From Bacilli bacterium (GTDB lineage: Bacteria; Bacillota_I; Bacilli_A; RF39; UBA660), in assembly GCA_900757295.1 (NCBI GenBank), contig CAAENH010000051.1, positions 1 to 8,998 of the forward strand: a DNA stretch of 8,998 bases, in the 5' to 3' direction. The notes beneath the pieces were generated by a model, which was not told where the DNA came from, did not search any database, and saw nothing but the letters and a program-made list of their open reading frames with translations. Of this stretch, positions 1-5,119 are shown piece after piece; position 1 is the first letter of the stretch; each line of letters starts with the position of its first letter. A program made the position numbers and the translations under genes.

Positions 1-180
1 ATTAAAACAATATTATCTTATAGATCAAAAGAAAACAAGTTTGAAAATTCAATATTACAAACAAAAGAAGATCCATATATGACATTATTTAATTTTTCCT
101 TTGATACAGATAATAAAAATAAAATATATTTGAATAATTATATAAATAGTGAAATAATTGAGTTAAAATATGATTTATAA
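1..180 (+). CDS. 3' end of an unidentified protein gene (partial)
   Basis: The frame starting at base 1 is open for 59 codons and ends with TAA at 178-180; the 5' end lies outside the window. The visible C-terminal part is rich in Asn, Lys, Ile and Tyr, has no cysteine and no recognisable catalytic motif, and I cannot assign a family. Its stop overlaps the start of an AAAAGGAG ribosome binding site (179-186) that serves the first copy of the repeated mini-ORF. The same arrangement of gene end plus mini-ORF is found twice more in the window, so this fragment is probably the cargo gene of the first unit. Whether the whole gene is intact cannot be judged. Confidence 0.5.
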   Translation: MKTILSYRSKENKFENSILQTKEDPYMTLFNFSFDTDNKNKIYLNNYINSEIIELKYDL

Positions 181-196
181 AAGGAGTTGATCTCTA

Positions 197-229
197 ATGA
201 ATGAAAATAAAACTAATATTAACTGGTAA
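197..229 (+). pseudogene. Repeated mini-ORF, copy 1 (prematurely stopped)
   Basis: Copy 1 of a three-member family. ATG at 197 is preceded by AAAAGGAG (179-186) with a normal spacing. It encodes only MNENKTNINW before TAA at 227-229. Compared with copy 2 (1821), the DNA is nearly identical from the ribosome binding site through the NINW codons and on into ACGACTTAT (233-241), but the Tyr codon after NINW has become TAA. In-frame remnants of the rest (R-T-T-Y, then N-P-Y after a second stop) can be traced to about 265. The upstream neighbour is an unrelated partial gene and the downstream neighbour is the YhcG pseudogene. Function unknown; probably a decayed copy, though a 10-residue peptide could still be made. 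Confidence 0.45.
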
Positions 230-259
230 AGAACGACTTATATAAACTCTCTTTAAAAC

Positions 260-273
260 CCTTATTTTATAAG
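260..273 (+). repeat. Short hairpin CTTAT-TTT-ATAAG in the tail of mini-ORF copy 1
   Basis: CTTATTTTATAAG (261-273) is an inverted repeat with a three-base loop. It is followed by ACTTTT and a T-rich stretch. Similar sequence follows copy 2 (CTTATAAATAA then GTCTTTT, from 1885) and appears twice near copy 3 (TTATAAAATAA at 2795-2805 and at 2938-2948, the latter followed by GGACTTTT). The short stem and AT content make a strong structure unlikely, so it is recorded mainly as part of the conserved tail shared by the units. Confidence 0.4.
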
Positions 274-293
274 ACTTTTAATTAAAATTCTTT

Positions 294-1273
294 TTGCAAT
301 TTTTAATAAAAATTATAAATACGCAAATTAAAACTATGCAAGAAGTTAATAGTAATTTAATTATGTTGTATTTTAAATTGGGAAAAATCGTTTCAGAAAA
401 CAAACAATATGGAAATAATTTTACGAAGCAAGTGTCAATAGAACTTAAATTAACTTTTCCTAATATTAAAGGCTTTTCTGAAAGAAATATAAGGTCAATG
501 AGATTATTCTATGAAGAATATGCTGATGATGAAAAATGGCAACAGCTTGTTGCCAAATTACCTTGGGGACATAATTTATTACTAATTGAAAAAATTAAAG
601 ATAAGGATATTAGAAAAATATATGCCGAAAATACTATTAAAAATGGATGGAGTAAAATGTACTTGCTATTCAAATTAAAACAAAATTTCATAAAAGAATA
701 GGAAATAGTAACAATAATTTTAATGCAATGTTACCTCCAAAAGATAGTGATTTAGTGAATAATACCATAAAAGATCCATATATTTTTGATTTTATTACAT
801 TAAAAGAAGAATATAAGGAAAAAGAATTGGAAACCGTTTTAATAAATAAAATAAGAAATGTATTGCTAGAATTAGGAAAAGGCTTTAGTTTTGTCGGAAA
901 TCAATACAAAATTTCAGTTGATAATCAAGATTTTTATATTGATTTGCTATTTTATCATTTGGAACTTAGATGTTATGTAGTTGTTGAATTAAAAGCAAGC
1001 AAATTTAAACCAGAATATATAGGACAATTAGGATTTTATGTAACAGCAGTTAATGAAACAATAAAAAAAGAATGTGATGCACCTACGATTGGTTTATTAT
1101 TATGTAGAGGGAAGAATAGGCTAACGGTAGATTGGTCTTTGAAATCTGCCAATGTTCCTATAGGGGTTTCAACTTATGAATTGAAAGAACAACTACCAAA
1201 AGAATTAATGGATAAATTACCAACAGAAGAAGAAATAAACTTATATTTAGATATAGATGAAACAAATAAATAG
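294..1273 (+). pseudogene. YhcG/DUF1016-type PD-(D/E)XK nuclease, frameshifted
   Basis: Two consecutive open segments encode the two halves of one YhcG (DUF1016) family protein. The first (294-701, TTG as its most upstream start) is the helical N-terminal domain, with GFSERNIRSMRLFYEEY and the LPWGHNLLLIEKI stretch typical of the family. The second (to 1273) is the nuclease domain, with DFYIDLLFYH and VVVELKA, so the catalytic Asp and the E-x-K pair survive. Losing one A from the A-run at 654-657 explains the split: adding an A gives a continuous reading (SKNVLAIQIKTKFHKR, then on to LPPKDSDL). The N-terminus also looks shortened: only about 20 residues precede QEVNSNLIMLYF and there is no convincing ribosome binding site at 294. 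YhcG proteins are putative restriction-like nucleases of mobile and defence regions. As it stands the gene should give no full-length enzyme. Confidence 0.85.
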
Positions 1274-1276
1274 TAA

Positions 1277-1577
1277 TATAATGAAAATGAAATAAAAAAG
1301 TTAGAGAACTTAACTACATTATTTTTAGACTATGCTGAAGGAATGGCTGAAGAACATGAACTTATGACAATGCAAAAATGGAAAGATGAAACAGATAATT
1401 TATTAAAGTTTAGAAAAAAAAGATATATTAAGTAATTCTGGTAATATATCATATAAAAAAGCTATAGGAAAAGCAGAAAGTGAATATGAAAAATATAGAG
1501 TAATTCAAGATCAAAAATATATATCATCAATGGATGAACTATATAATAAATATTTGGAAGAAAATAATAAGAATTAA
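1277..1577 (+). pseudogene. RhuM-family protein, C-terminal remnant with frameshift
   Basis: Reading from 1277 gives NENEIKKLENLTTLFLDYAE, then GMAEEHELMTMQKWKDET, the C-terminal region I recognise from virulence-associated RhuM family proteins. The frame breaks in a run of eight A at 1414-1421; removing one A restores FRKKDILSNSGNISYKKAIG and continues through EYEKYRVIQDQKYISSMDEL to TAA at 1575-1577. No start codon or N-terminal domain is present: the reading begins four bases after the YhcG stop, so the 5' two thirds of the gene are gone. This points to a deletion joining the two genes, followed by an indel. RhuM proteins are common passengers of mobile elements and their biochemical role is poorly known. 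This copy is certainly not functional. Confidence 0.75.
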
Positions 1578-1588
1578 AGGTGATAGTG

Positions 1589-1828
1589 ATGAAAAATGAG
1601 CAAGATAAAATAATTAAAGCAAGGGAATTTTGTCAAAAAGTTAAAGAACTTGCAAATGAATATGGTTTATCTTTCTTTGTTGTTACAGAGGGTGCAAGTG
1701 CAATAAGCAATAATGGGTGTGAAGCTGTAAAAAATGCTAGAGATAACCATATAAAATGGGAATTAGAGAATGGTAGTGATCCTTATGAAGACTGGGGTAA
1801 GGATAAAGGAGTTGATCCAAATGAATGA
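1589..1828 (+). CDS. Small conserved-looking protein, 79 aa, function unknown
   Basis: An intact ORF with ATG at 1589, eight bases after AAGG (1577-1580). A GTG at 1580 is in frame but falls within that ribosome binding site, so ATG is preferred. The product starts with an amphipathic helical stretch (EQDKIIKAREFCQKVKELAN). It continues into a hydrophobic strand-like segment (LSFFVVTEGASAI) and ends in an acidic tail with HIKWELENGSDPYEDWG. No membrane segment, signal peptide or catalytic motif is evident. I have the impression of similar small proteins in Firmicutes mobile regions but cannot name the family. Its 3' end carries the AAAGGAG (1805-1811) of mini-ORF copy 2, which starts inside this gene at 1821, so the two are translationally linked. 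It is one of the few undamaged genes in the left region. Confidence 0.7.
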   Translation: MKNEQDKIIKAREFCQKVKELANEYGLSFFVVTEGASAISNNGCEAVKNARDNHIKWELENGSDPYEDWGKDKGVDPNE

Positions 1829-1895
1829 ATATAAAACTAATATAAATTGGTATAAACCGACTTATGGAAAACTTCCTATGAAGTCTTATAAATAA
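1821..1895 (+). CDS. Repeated mini-ORF, copy 2 (24 aa, apparently full length)
   Basis: ATG at 1821 follows AAAGGAG (1805-1811) by nine bases and overlaps the last codons of the 79-aa gene in another frame. The peptide reads MNEYKTNINWYKPTYGKLPM followed by KSYK. It is small, basic and aromatic, with no obvious membrane segment. The same ribosome binding site and first ten codons recur at 197 and 2730, each behind an unrelated gene, which argues that the ORF is a real and selected (or mobile) unit and not chance. Possible roles include a leader peptide, a small accessory protein, or merely the coding aspect of a conserved cassette end. Function unknown. Confidence 0.5.
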   Translation: MNEYKTNINWYKPTYGKLPMKSYK

Positions 1896-1998
1896 AGTCT
1901 TTTAGTCTTATTCCTTTTTACATTTTATAACTGGAAAATGATAGTTATTTTAAATAAAATAGAGGTAATAACGACTTATGGAAAACTTTTATATGAAG
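1858..1998 (+). repeat. Direct repeat pair containing CGACTTATGGAAAACTT
   Basis: The 17-base CGACTTATGGAAAACTT is present at 1858-1874 (inside mini-ORF copy 2, coding PTYGKL) and again at 1972-1988. In both places TATGAAG follows a few bases later (1877-1883 and 1992-1998). The second copy sits in a 45-codon reading frame (1938-2075) that includes TTYGKLLYEAINEKV but has no good ribosome binding site. A degenerate relative, ACGACTTATATAAAC, follows mini-ORF copy 1 at 233. The pair looks like a partial duplication of the unit's 3' end, and could have promoted local deletions. Confidence 0.55.
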
Positions 1999-2044
1999 CA
2001 ATAAATGAGAAGGTAGTAATTAAAAAATTGGAGACAGATATACT

Positions 2045-2206
2045 AACCATATTTTTGAGAATATTAAACACATAGATGAATACGGAAATGAATATTGGTA
2101 TGCTATGGAACTTTCAAAAGTTTTAGAATATAAAGACTGGAGAAAATTCTTAAAGGTTTTCAACAAAGCAAAAGAAGCTTTGCAAAAATTAATTAAAAAT
2201 GAGTAA
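2045..2206 (+). pseudogene. DinD-like protein, N-terminal fragment
   Basis: From 2045 the frame reads NHIFENIKHIDEYGNEYWYA, then MELSKVLEYKDWRKFLKV and NKAKEA, matching the N-terminal region of DNA-damage-inducible protein D (DinD) family proteins, where a WYAR-type motif and EYKDWRNF-like motif are hallmarks. No start codon is in frame: a stop lies at 2021-2023. After KEA the frame runs into unrelated sequence and stops at 2204-2206. Removing one T from the TTT at 2179-2181 would restore the family-typical KEACKN, but a stop follows immediately. Only about 50 of the usual roughly 280 residues remain. DinD proteins are SOS-linked or mobile-element-linked and of uncertain biochemistry. This fragment is non-functional. 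The rest of 1896-2283 holds tail sequence of the mini-ORF unit and the hairpin upstream of the acetyltransferase gene. Confidence 0.7.
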
Positions 2207-2241
2207 AATATGTTAAAAATTGCATAGGAATTAAGATGGTG

Positions 2242-2264
2242 ATTACGAGACAATAACTCGTAAT
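2242..2264. repeat. Perfect inverted repeat ATTACGAG/CTCGTAAT upstream of the acetyltransferase
   Basis: ATTACGAG (2242-2249) and CTCGTAAT (2257-2264) are exact reverse complements separated by a seven-base loop ACAATAA. It lies 19 bases before the GNAT start codon and just before the ribosome binding site. It is not followed by a T-run, so it is not a standard terminator. It could be a mRNA hairpin modulating translation, a binding site for a dimeric regulator, or a remnant of the decayed DinD region. Confidence 0.5.
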
Positions 2265-2283
2265 AATATAAAGAAGGTGTATT

Positions 2284-2715
2284 ATGGAATATAAATTATC
2301 AACATCATCTAACAAAGATATAAATAGATTAATCGAATATAAAAAAAGAACAATTTATGAATATGCAAAAGATTTATCTAATGAAGAAATTGATAAAATA
2401 AATAAGTATGTAACTAGTGAAGTTCCCAAACTAATTAATGATTATTGCAATATAATAGTTGATAATAAAATAGTTGGTTGTTTATTATTAACAAATAAAG
2501 ATGATGGCAAATTATTAGATGAAATATATCTTGAAGAAGAATATAGAAATAAAGGCATTGGAACTGAGATTATAAATGATATTTTAAATAATAATGATAT
2601 AGTATATTTGTGGGTATATAAAGAAAATGAAAAAGCTATAACATTATATAAAAAATTAGAATTTAATGTTATAGAAGAAACTGAATCTAGATATTATATG
2701 AAATATAATAAGTAA
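2284..2715 (+). CDS. GNAT family N-acetyltransferase
   Basis: A complete 143-aa protein, the usual size for a stand-alone GNAT enzyme. These enzymes transfer an acetyl group from acetyl-CoA to an amine on a small molecule or protein. The acetyl-CoA binding motif A is clear: LDEIYLEEEYRNKGIG with R88-N-K-G-I-G93. It is followed by an amphipathic helix, a strand (YLWVYKENEKA) and the characteristic ITLYKKLEF segment at about 118-126. The long helical N-terminal stretch (15-55) is of the kind that forms substrate specificity in aminoglycoside and small-molecule acetyltransferases, but the substrate cannot be told. ATG at 2284 follows AGAAGGTG (2272-2279). It is intact amid decayed neighbours. 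Mini-ORF copy 3 follows with its ribosome binding site overlapping the stop codon, so the two are probably cotranscribed. Confidence 0.85.
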   Translation: MEYKLSTSSNKDINRLIEYKKRTIYEYAKDLSNEEIDKINKYVTSEVPKLINDYCNIIVDNKIVGCLLLTNKDDGKLLDEIYLEEEYRNKGIGTEIINDILNNNDIVYLWVYKENEKAITLYKKLEFNVIEETESRYYMKYNK

Positions 2716-2729
2716 AGGAGATGATTTAA

Positions 2730-2816
2730 ATGAATGATAATAAAATAAATATCAACTGGTTGAGCATGATTTATCTAACCCCTAATAGAAATCCTTATAA
2801 AATAAAGGAAAAATAA
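2730..2816 (+). CDS. Repeated mini-ORF, copy 3 (28 aa)
   Basis: ATG at 2730 follows AAAGGAG (2714-2720), which overlaps the acetyltransferase stop codon. The peptide begins MNDNKININW, matching the other two copies in its first ten residues, then diverges (LSMIYLTPNRNPYKIKEK). The divergent part matches the decayed continuation of copy 1 at N-P-Y. So the family shares a constant N-terminus and a variable tail. As with the other copies, the upstream gene is unrelated to those beside copies 1 and 2. Function unknown. Confidence 0.5.
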   Translation: MNDNKININWLSMIYLTPNRNPYKIKEK

Positions 2817-2950
2817 GAATTAGATCTTACATGCTTTGTATAAAAATTTAATAAAAATGAGCAAAAAAACAAAAAATCATTAAAAATGGTGCTTATTTTA
2901 TATATTTTTGATAGGGTGATGTTTCCAGCTAACCCCATTATAAAATAAGG
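2775..2950. repeat. Duplicated tail motif CTAACCCC...TTATAAAATAA and inverted partner
   Basis: CTAACCCC followed by TTATAAAATAA occurs at 2775-2782/2795-2805, inside mini-ORF copy 3, and again at 2929-2936/2938-2948. In addition CTTATTTTATA (2892-2902) is the exact reverse complement of TATAAAATAAG (2939-2949), so the stretch 2892-2949 can fold into a stem of 11 A/T-rich pairs. The intergenic region 2817-3018 contains no credible gene. Its last part (GGACTTTT... GGAAAATGGTAATATTT, 2949-2992) resembles the sequence after mini-ORF copy 2 (GTCTTTT... GGAAAATGATAGTTATTTT, to about 1951), indicating that the shared segment extends well past the peptide. Confidence 0.5.
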
Positions 2951-3018
2951 ACTTTTCAACTTTTACTGAGTGTTCGGAAAATGGTAATATTTCGATGTAA
3001 TTAAAAATCAAAAATATA

Positions 3019-3027
3019 TGCTATAAT
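3019..3027 (+). promoter_or_regulatory. Extended -10 promoter of the AAA ATPase gene
   Basis: TGCTATAAT gives a perfect -10 hexamer (3022-3027) with the TGn extension. No good -35 is seen at 16-18 bases upstream (AATTAA), which fits an extended -10 promoter. Transcription would start near 3034, giving a very short leader before the AGGTGA ribosome binding site (3035-3040) and ATG at 3048. Confidence 0.6.
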
Positions 3028-3047
3028 AATTTATAGGTGATTTTCTT

Positions 3048-3788
3048 ATGAGTATAGATAGTAACTTAATTGTAAAAAAAATATCATTACAAAGAGATAA
3101 AATTAAATCATTTAATGAATATCCTTTTAATATTGATGTTGTTAAAAACTTTGAAGAATTAAATTTTGATTCGCAAGTTACTTTTTTTGTAGGTGAGAAT
3201 GGAATTGGAAAATCAACTTTCATAGAAGCTATAGCAGTATCATTAGGATTACCAGCAGAAGGTGGAACTGAAAATTTTAGATATGAAACTAAAAATACAA
3301 CTTCAGAATTGTCTGATTATTTACGAGTTGGGACATATAATAAGCCTAAAATGAAGTTTTTTCTTAGAGCAGAAAGTTTTTATAATTTTTCTTCTGAAGT
3401 TGAAAGATTGGTTGAAGAAGATGGATTTGGCTCTTTATATAGTTCATATGGCGGTAATCTTCATGAGTGTTCTCATGGAGAGTCATTTATTAGATTAGTT
3501 CAAAATAGATTTACTGATCATGGCTTATATATATTGGATGAACCAGAGGCTGCTTTATCACCACAAAGACAATTATCCTTATTATGTCTAATTGATCAAT
3601 TAGCAAAAGAAGGTAGTCAATTTATAATTGCAACTCATTCACCAATATTAATAAGTTATAGAAATGGAAAAATATTAGATTTGAATAATAATTTTAAAGA
3701 GGTTGAATATAAGGATACAGATATATATTCATTATATAGAATGTATTTAGATGAACCAGAAGCAATGCAACACAGATTATTTGATTGA
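3048..3788 (+). CDS. AAA family ATPase (ABC-type, stand-alone)
   Basis: An intact 246-aa soluble ATPase with all ABC/SMC-type nucleotide-binding elements. Walker A is GENGIGKST (49-57). An SHGES signature-like motif is at 142-146, Walker B is LYILDEPEAAL (about 160-170) with the catalytic Glu at 165, and the switch His is in ATHSP (His197). The segment between Walker A and the signature is short, with no coiled coil or zinc hook, so it is not a RecN, SbcC or RecF protein. It resembles the small predicted ATPases grouped as COG3910. No membrane partner or nuclease gene is beside it. Such ATPases occur in mobile and defence regions as well as alone; the cellular role is unknown. AGGTGA (3035-3040) positions ATG 3048. 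Its own promoter and a hairpin terminator make it a single-gene transcription unit, and it ends in TGA. Confidence 0.85.
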   Translation: MSIDSNLIVKKISLQRDKIKSFNEYPFNIDVVKNFEELNFDSQVTFFVGENGIGKSTFIEAIAVSLGLPAEGGTENFRYETKNTTSELSDYLRVGTYNKPKMKFFLRAESFYNFSSEVERLVEEDGFGSLYSSYGGNLHECSHGESFIRLVQNRFTDHGLYILDEPEAALSPQRQLSLLCLIDQLAKEGSQFIIATHSPILISYRNGKILDLNNNFKEVEYKDTDIYSLYRMYLDEPEAMQHRLFD

Positions 3789-3817
3789 TCGTAAAATTAA
3801 GATATTACGAACTGACG

Positions 3818-3840
3818 AGTAGGAGAAATCCTACTTTTTT
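3818..3840 (+). terminator. Intrinsic terminator after the AAA ATPase
   Basis: AGTAGGA (3818-3824) pairs perfectly with TCCTACT (3829-3835) around a GAAA tetraloop of the stable GNRA type, followed by a T-run to 3840. This is the best-formed terminator in the window. It ends ATPase transcription and insulates the recombinase, whose -10 region begins at the last T. Confidence 0.85.
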
Positions 3841-3848
3841 GATATAAT
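3840..3848 (+). promoter_or_regulatory. Extended -10 promoter of the recombinase (pseudo)gene
   Basis: TGATATAAT includes a perfect TATAAT (3843-3848) with a TGn extension, directly abutting the preceding terminator. No convincing -35 is present. A GAAGGGAG ribosome binding site (3852-3859) and ATG 3868 follow so closely that a start point at about 3855 would leave little or no leader. The promoter may also serve the 436-aa gene downstream. Confidence 0.45.
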
Positions 3849-3867
3849 AATGAAGGGAGTTGAAACT

Positions 3868-5102
3868 ATGTCAAAATATAATGTTTGAGCTTATATAAGA
3901 CTATCAAGAGATGAGAGTTATAGTGATTCTGATAGTATAGATAATCAAATTAAATTAGCTGATTATTATTGTGAAAATAATGATTTAAGAATAGTTGAAA
4001 AGTATATTGATAATGGTTATAGTGGAACAACTTTTGATAGACCTGGTTTCCAAAATCTTTTAAGAGATATTTGAGTGTGGTTTAATCAATACAGTAATAG
4101 TCAAGGATTTATCTAGACTTGGAAGAAATTACATCCAAGTAGGTTATTACTTACATTATTACTTTCCTGATAAGAATGTAAGATTTATTTCCATTAATGA
4201 TGATTTTGATAGTCTAAAACATGATAACATTATGGAACGATTAGATGTTCCACTTAAAAATATGATGTATGATCATATGGCATATGAAACTTCAGTTAAA
4301 GTTAAAAAATCATTAAGAATAAATAAAGAAAATGGAAACTTTGTCGGTTCTTCAGTTATTTATGGATATAGAAAAAATCCAGATGATATTCATAAATTAA
4401 TAATTGATGATGAAGCAGCAGATATTGTAAGAGAAATATTTAATATGTTTTTACTTGGAATGACTAAATCTGAAATAGCTGAAGAATTGAATAAGAGAGA
4501 AGTTATGACTCCTGCTTTATATAAAAAGATTCATAATTTAGGCTATACCAAACCTAAGAAAGATAATAAATGGAATTATGAAATGATTGATAGAATATTA
4601 AGAGATGAAAATTATACTGGAACTTTAGTACAAGGTAAAAGAAGAAATGAAAACTATATAAGTCATAAAGAAGTAAAGAATCCAGAAAAAGATTGGATAA
4701 AGTTTGAAAATCATCATGAAGAATTAGTATCTAAAGAGATATTTAATAAAGTTCAAGAAATGTTAAAAGTACAAAGAAGAAGCACCAATAAAAATGATTT
4801 GTTATCTGGTTATTTATTTTGTGCTGATTGTAATGGGCCTATGGCATTAGTTAAAGGCAAGAAAAATAGTTATTACTACTGCAGAAATAGTCTGAATAAA
4901 AAAATATGTACAAAACATAGAATTAGACAAAATGATTTATATAACAAAATTATTGAGTTATTAAATTTGAAAAAATTAGCTGATGAAATAATAGAAGAAT
5001 TAAATAGAGATAATTACAAAATATATTGATAAAATTATAGTTTATGAAGAAGAAAAAGTAGATGTAATTTTAAAATATGAAGTTGAATTAATAAAGCTAT
5101 AA
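3868..5102 (+). pseudogene. Large serine recombinase, three disabling lesions
   Basis: Reconstructed, this is a site-specific serine recombinase of about 410 aa. It has a resolvase catalytic domain (AYIRLSRDE with the nucleophile Ser13; LSRLGRNY), a Recombinase DNA-binding domain (GYRKNPDD..., EIFNMFLLGMTKSEIAEELN, RILRDENYTGTLVQGK) and a zinc ribbon (CADC...CRNSLNKKIC). It ends in the family-typical DKIIVYEEEKVDVILKY tail. Start ATG 3868 has GAAGGGAG at 3852-3859. Lesions: TGA at 3886-3888 (codon 7, where Gly or Trp would fit), one extra T in 4070-4072 and one extra A in 5018-5021. It is shorter than the usual 500 or so residues because the coiled-coil segment between zinc ribbon and C-terminus is nearly absent, either a subtype or an internal deletion. 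A late ATG (4232) could make only a catalytic-domain-less fragment. It would have driven integration and excision of the surrounding element, which should now be immobile. Confidence 0.9.
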
Positions 5103-5119
5103 TGAGTAGGGGGATATTT

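Noticed and set aside
640..730. Programmed ribosomal frameshifting joining the two YhcG halves.
   Set aside because: There is no slippery heptamer or downstream structure at the A4 run, and neighbouring genes show similar random indels.
2020..2253. Minus-strand ORF over the DinD fragment, and other minus-strand ORFs at 509, 3008, 5125 and 6782.
   Set aside because: They lie opposite recognisable coding sequence, have no ribosome binding sites and encode low-complexity Ser/Phe/Ile-rich products typical of antisense shadows.
1..3000. An integron-type attC array or a CRISPR array as the explanation of the repeats.
   Set aside because: No regular repeat-spacer spacing, no integron core-site sequences and no tyrosine integrase or cas gene are visible; the repeats are three irregularly spaced segments that include a coding start.
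3886..3888. In-frame TGA in the recombinase read as tryptophan (alternative genetic code 4).
   Set aside because: Apparently intact genes here end in TGA (79-aa protein, ATPase, 199-aa protein), rbgA uses TGG for its tryptophans, and the recombinase carries two further frameshifts that recoding would not explain.
4232..5029. A functional short recombinase starting at ATG 4232.
   Set aside because: It would lack the catalytic serine domain and the C-terminal tail, has no ribosome binding site, and is simply the middle frame of the broken gene.
294..5102. All frameshifts being sequencing errors in homopolymers.
   Set aside because: The 436-aa gene, rbgA, the 199-aa gene and rnhB contain many longer A-runs yet are open throughout, and the remnants also lack whole domains or start codons. 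Isolated errors cannot be excluded for the YhcG break without reads.
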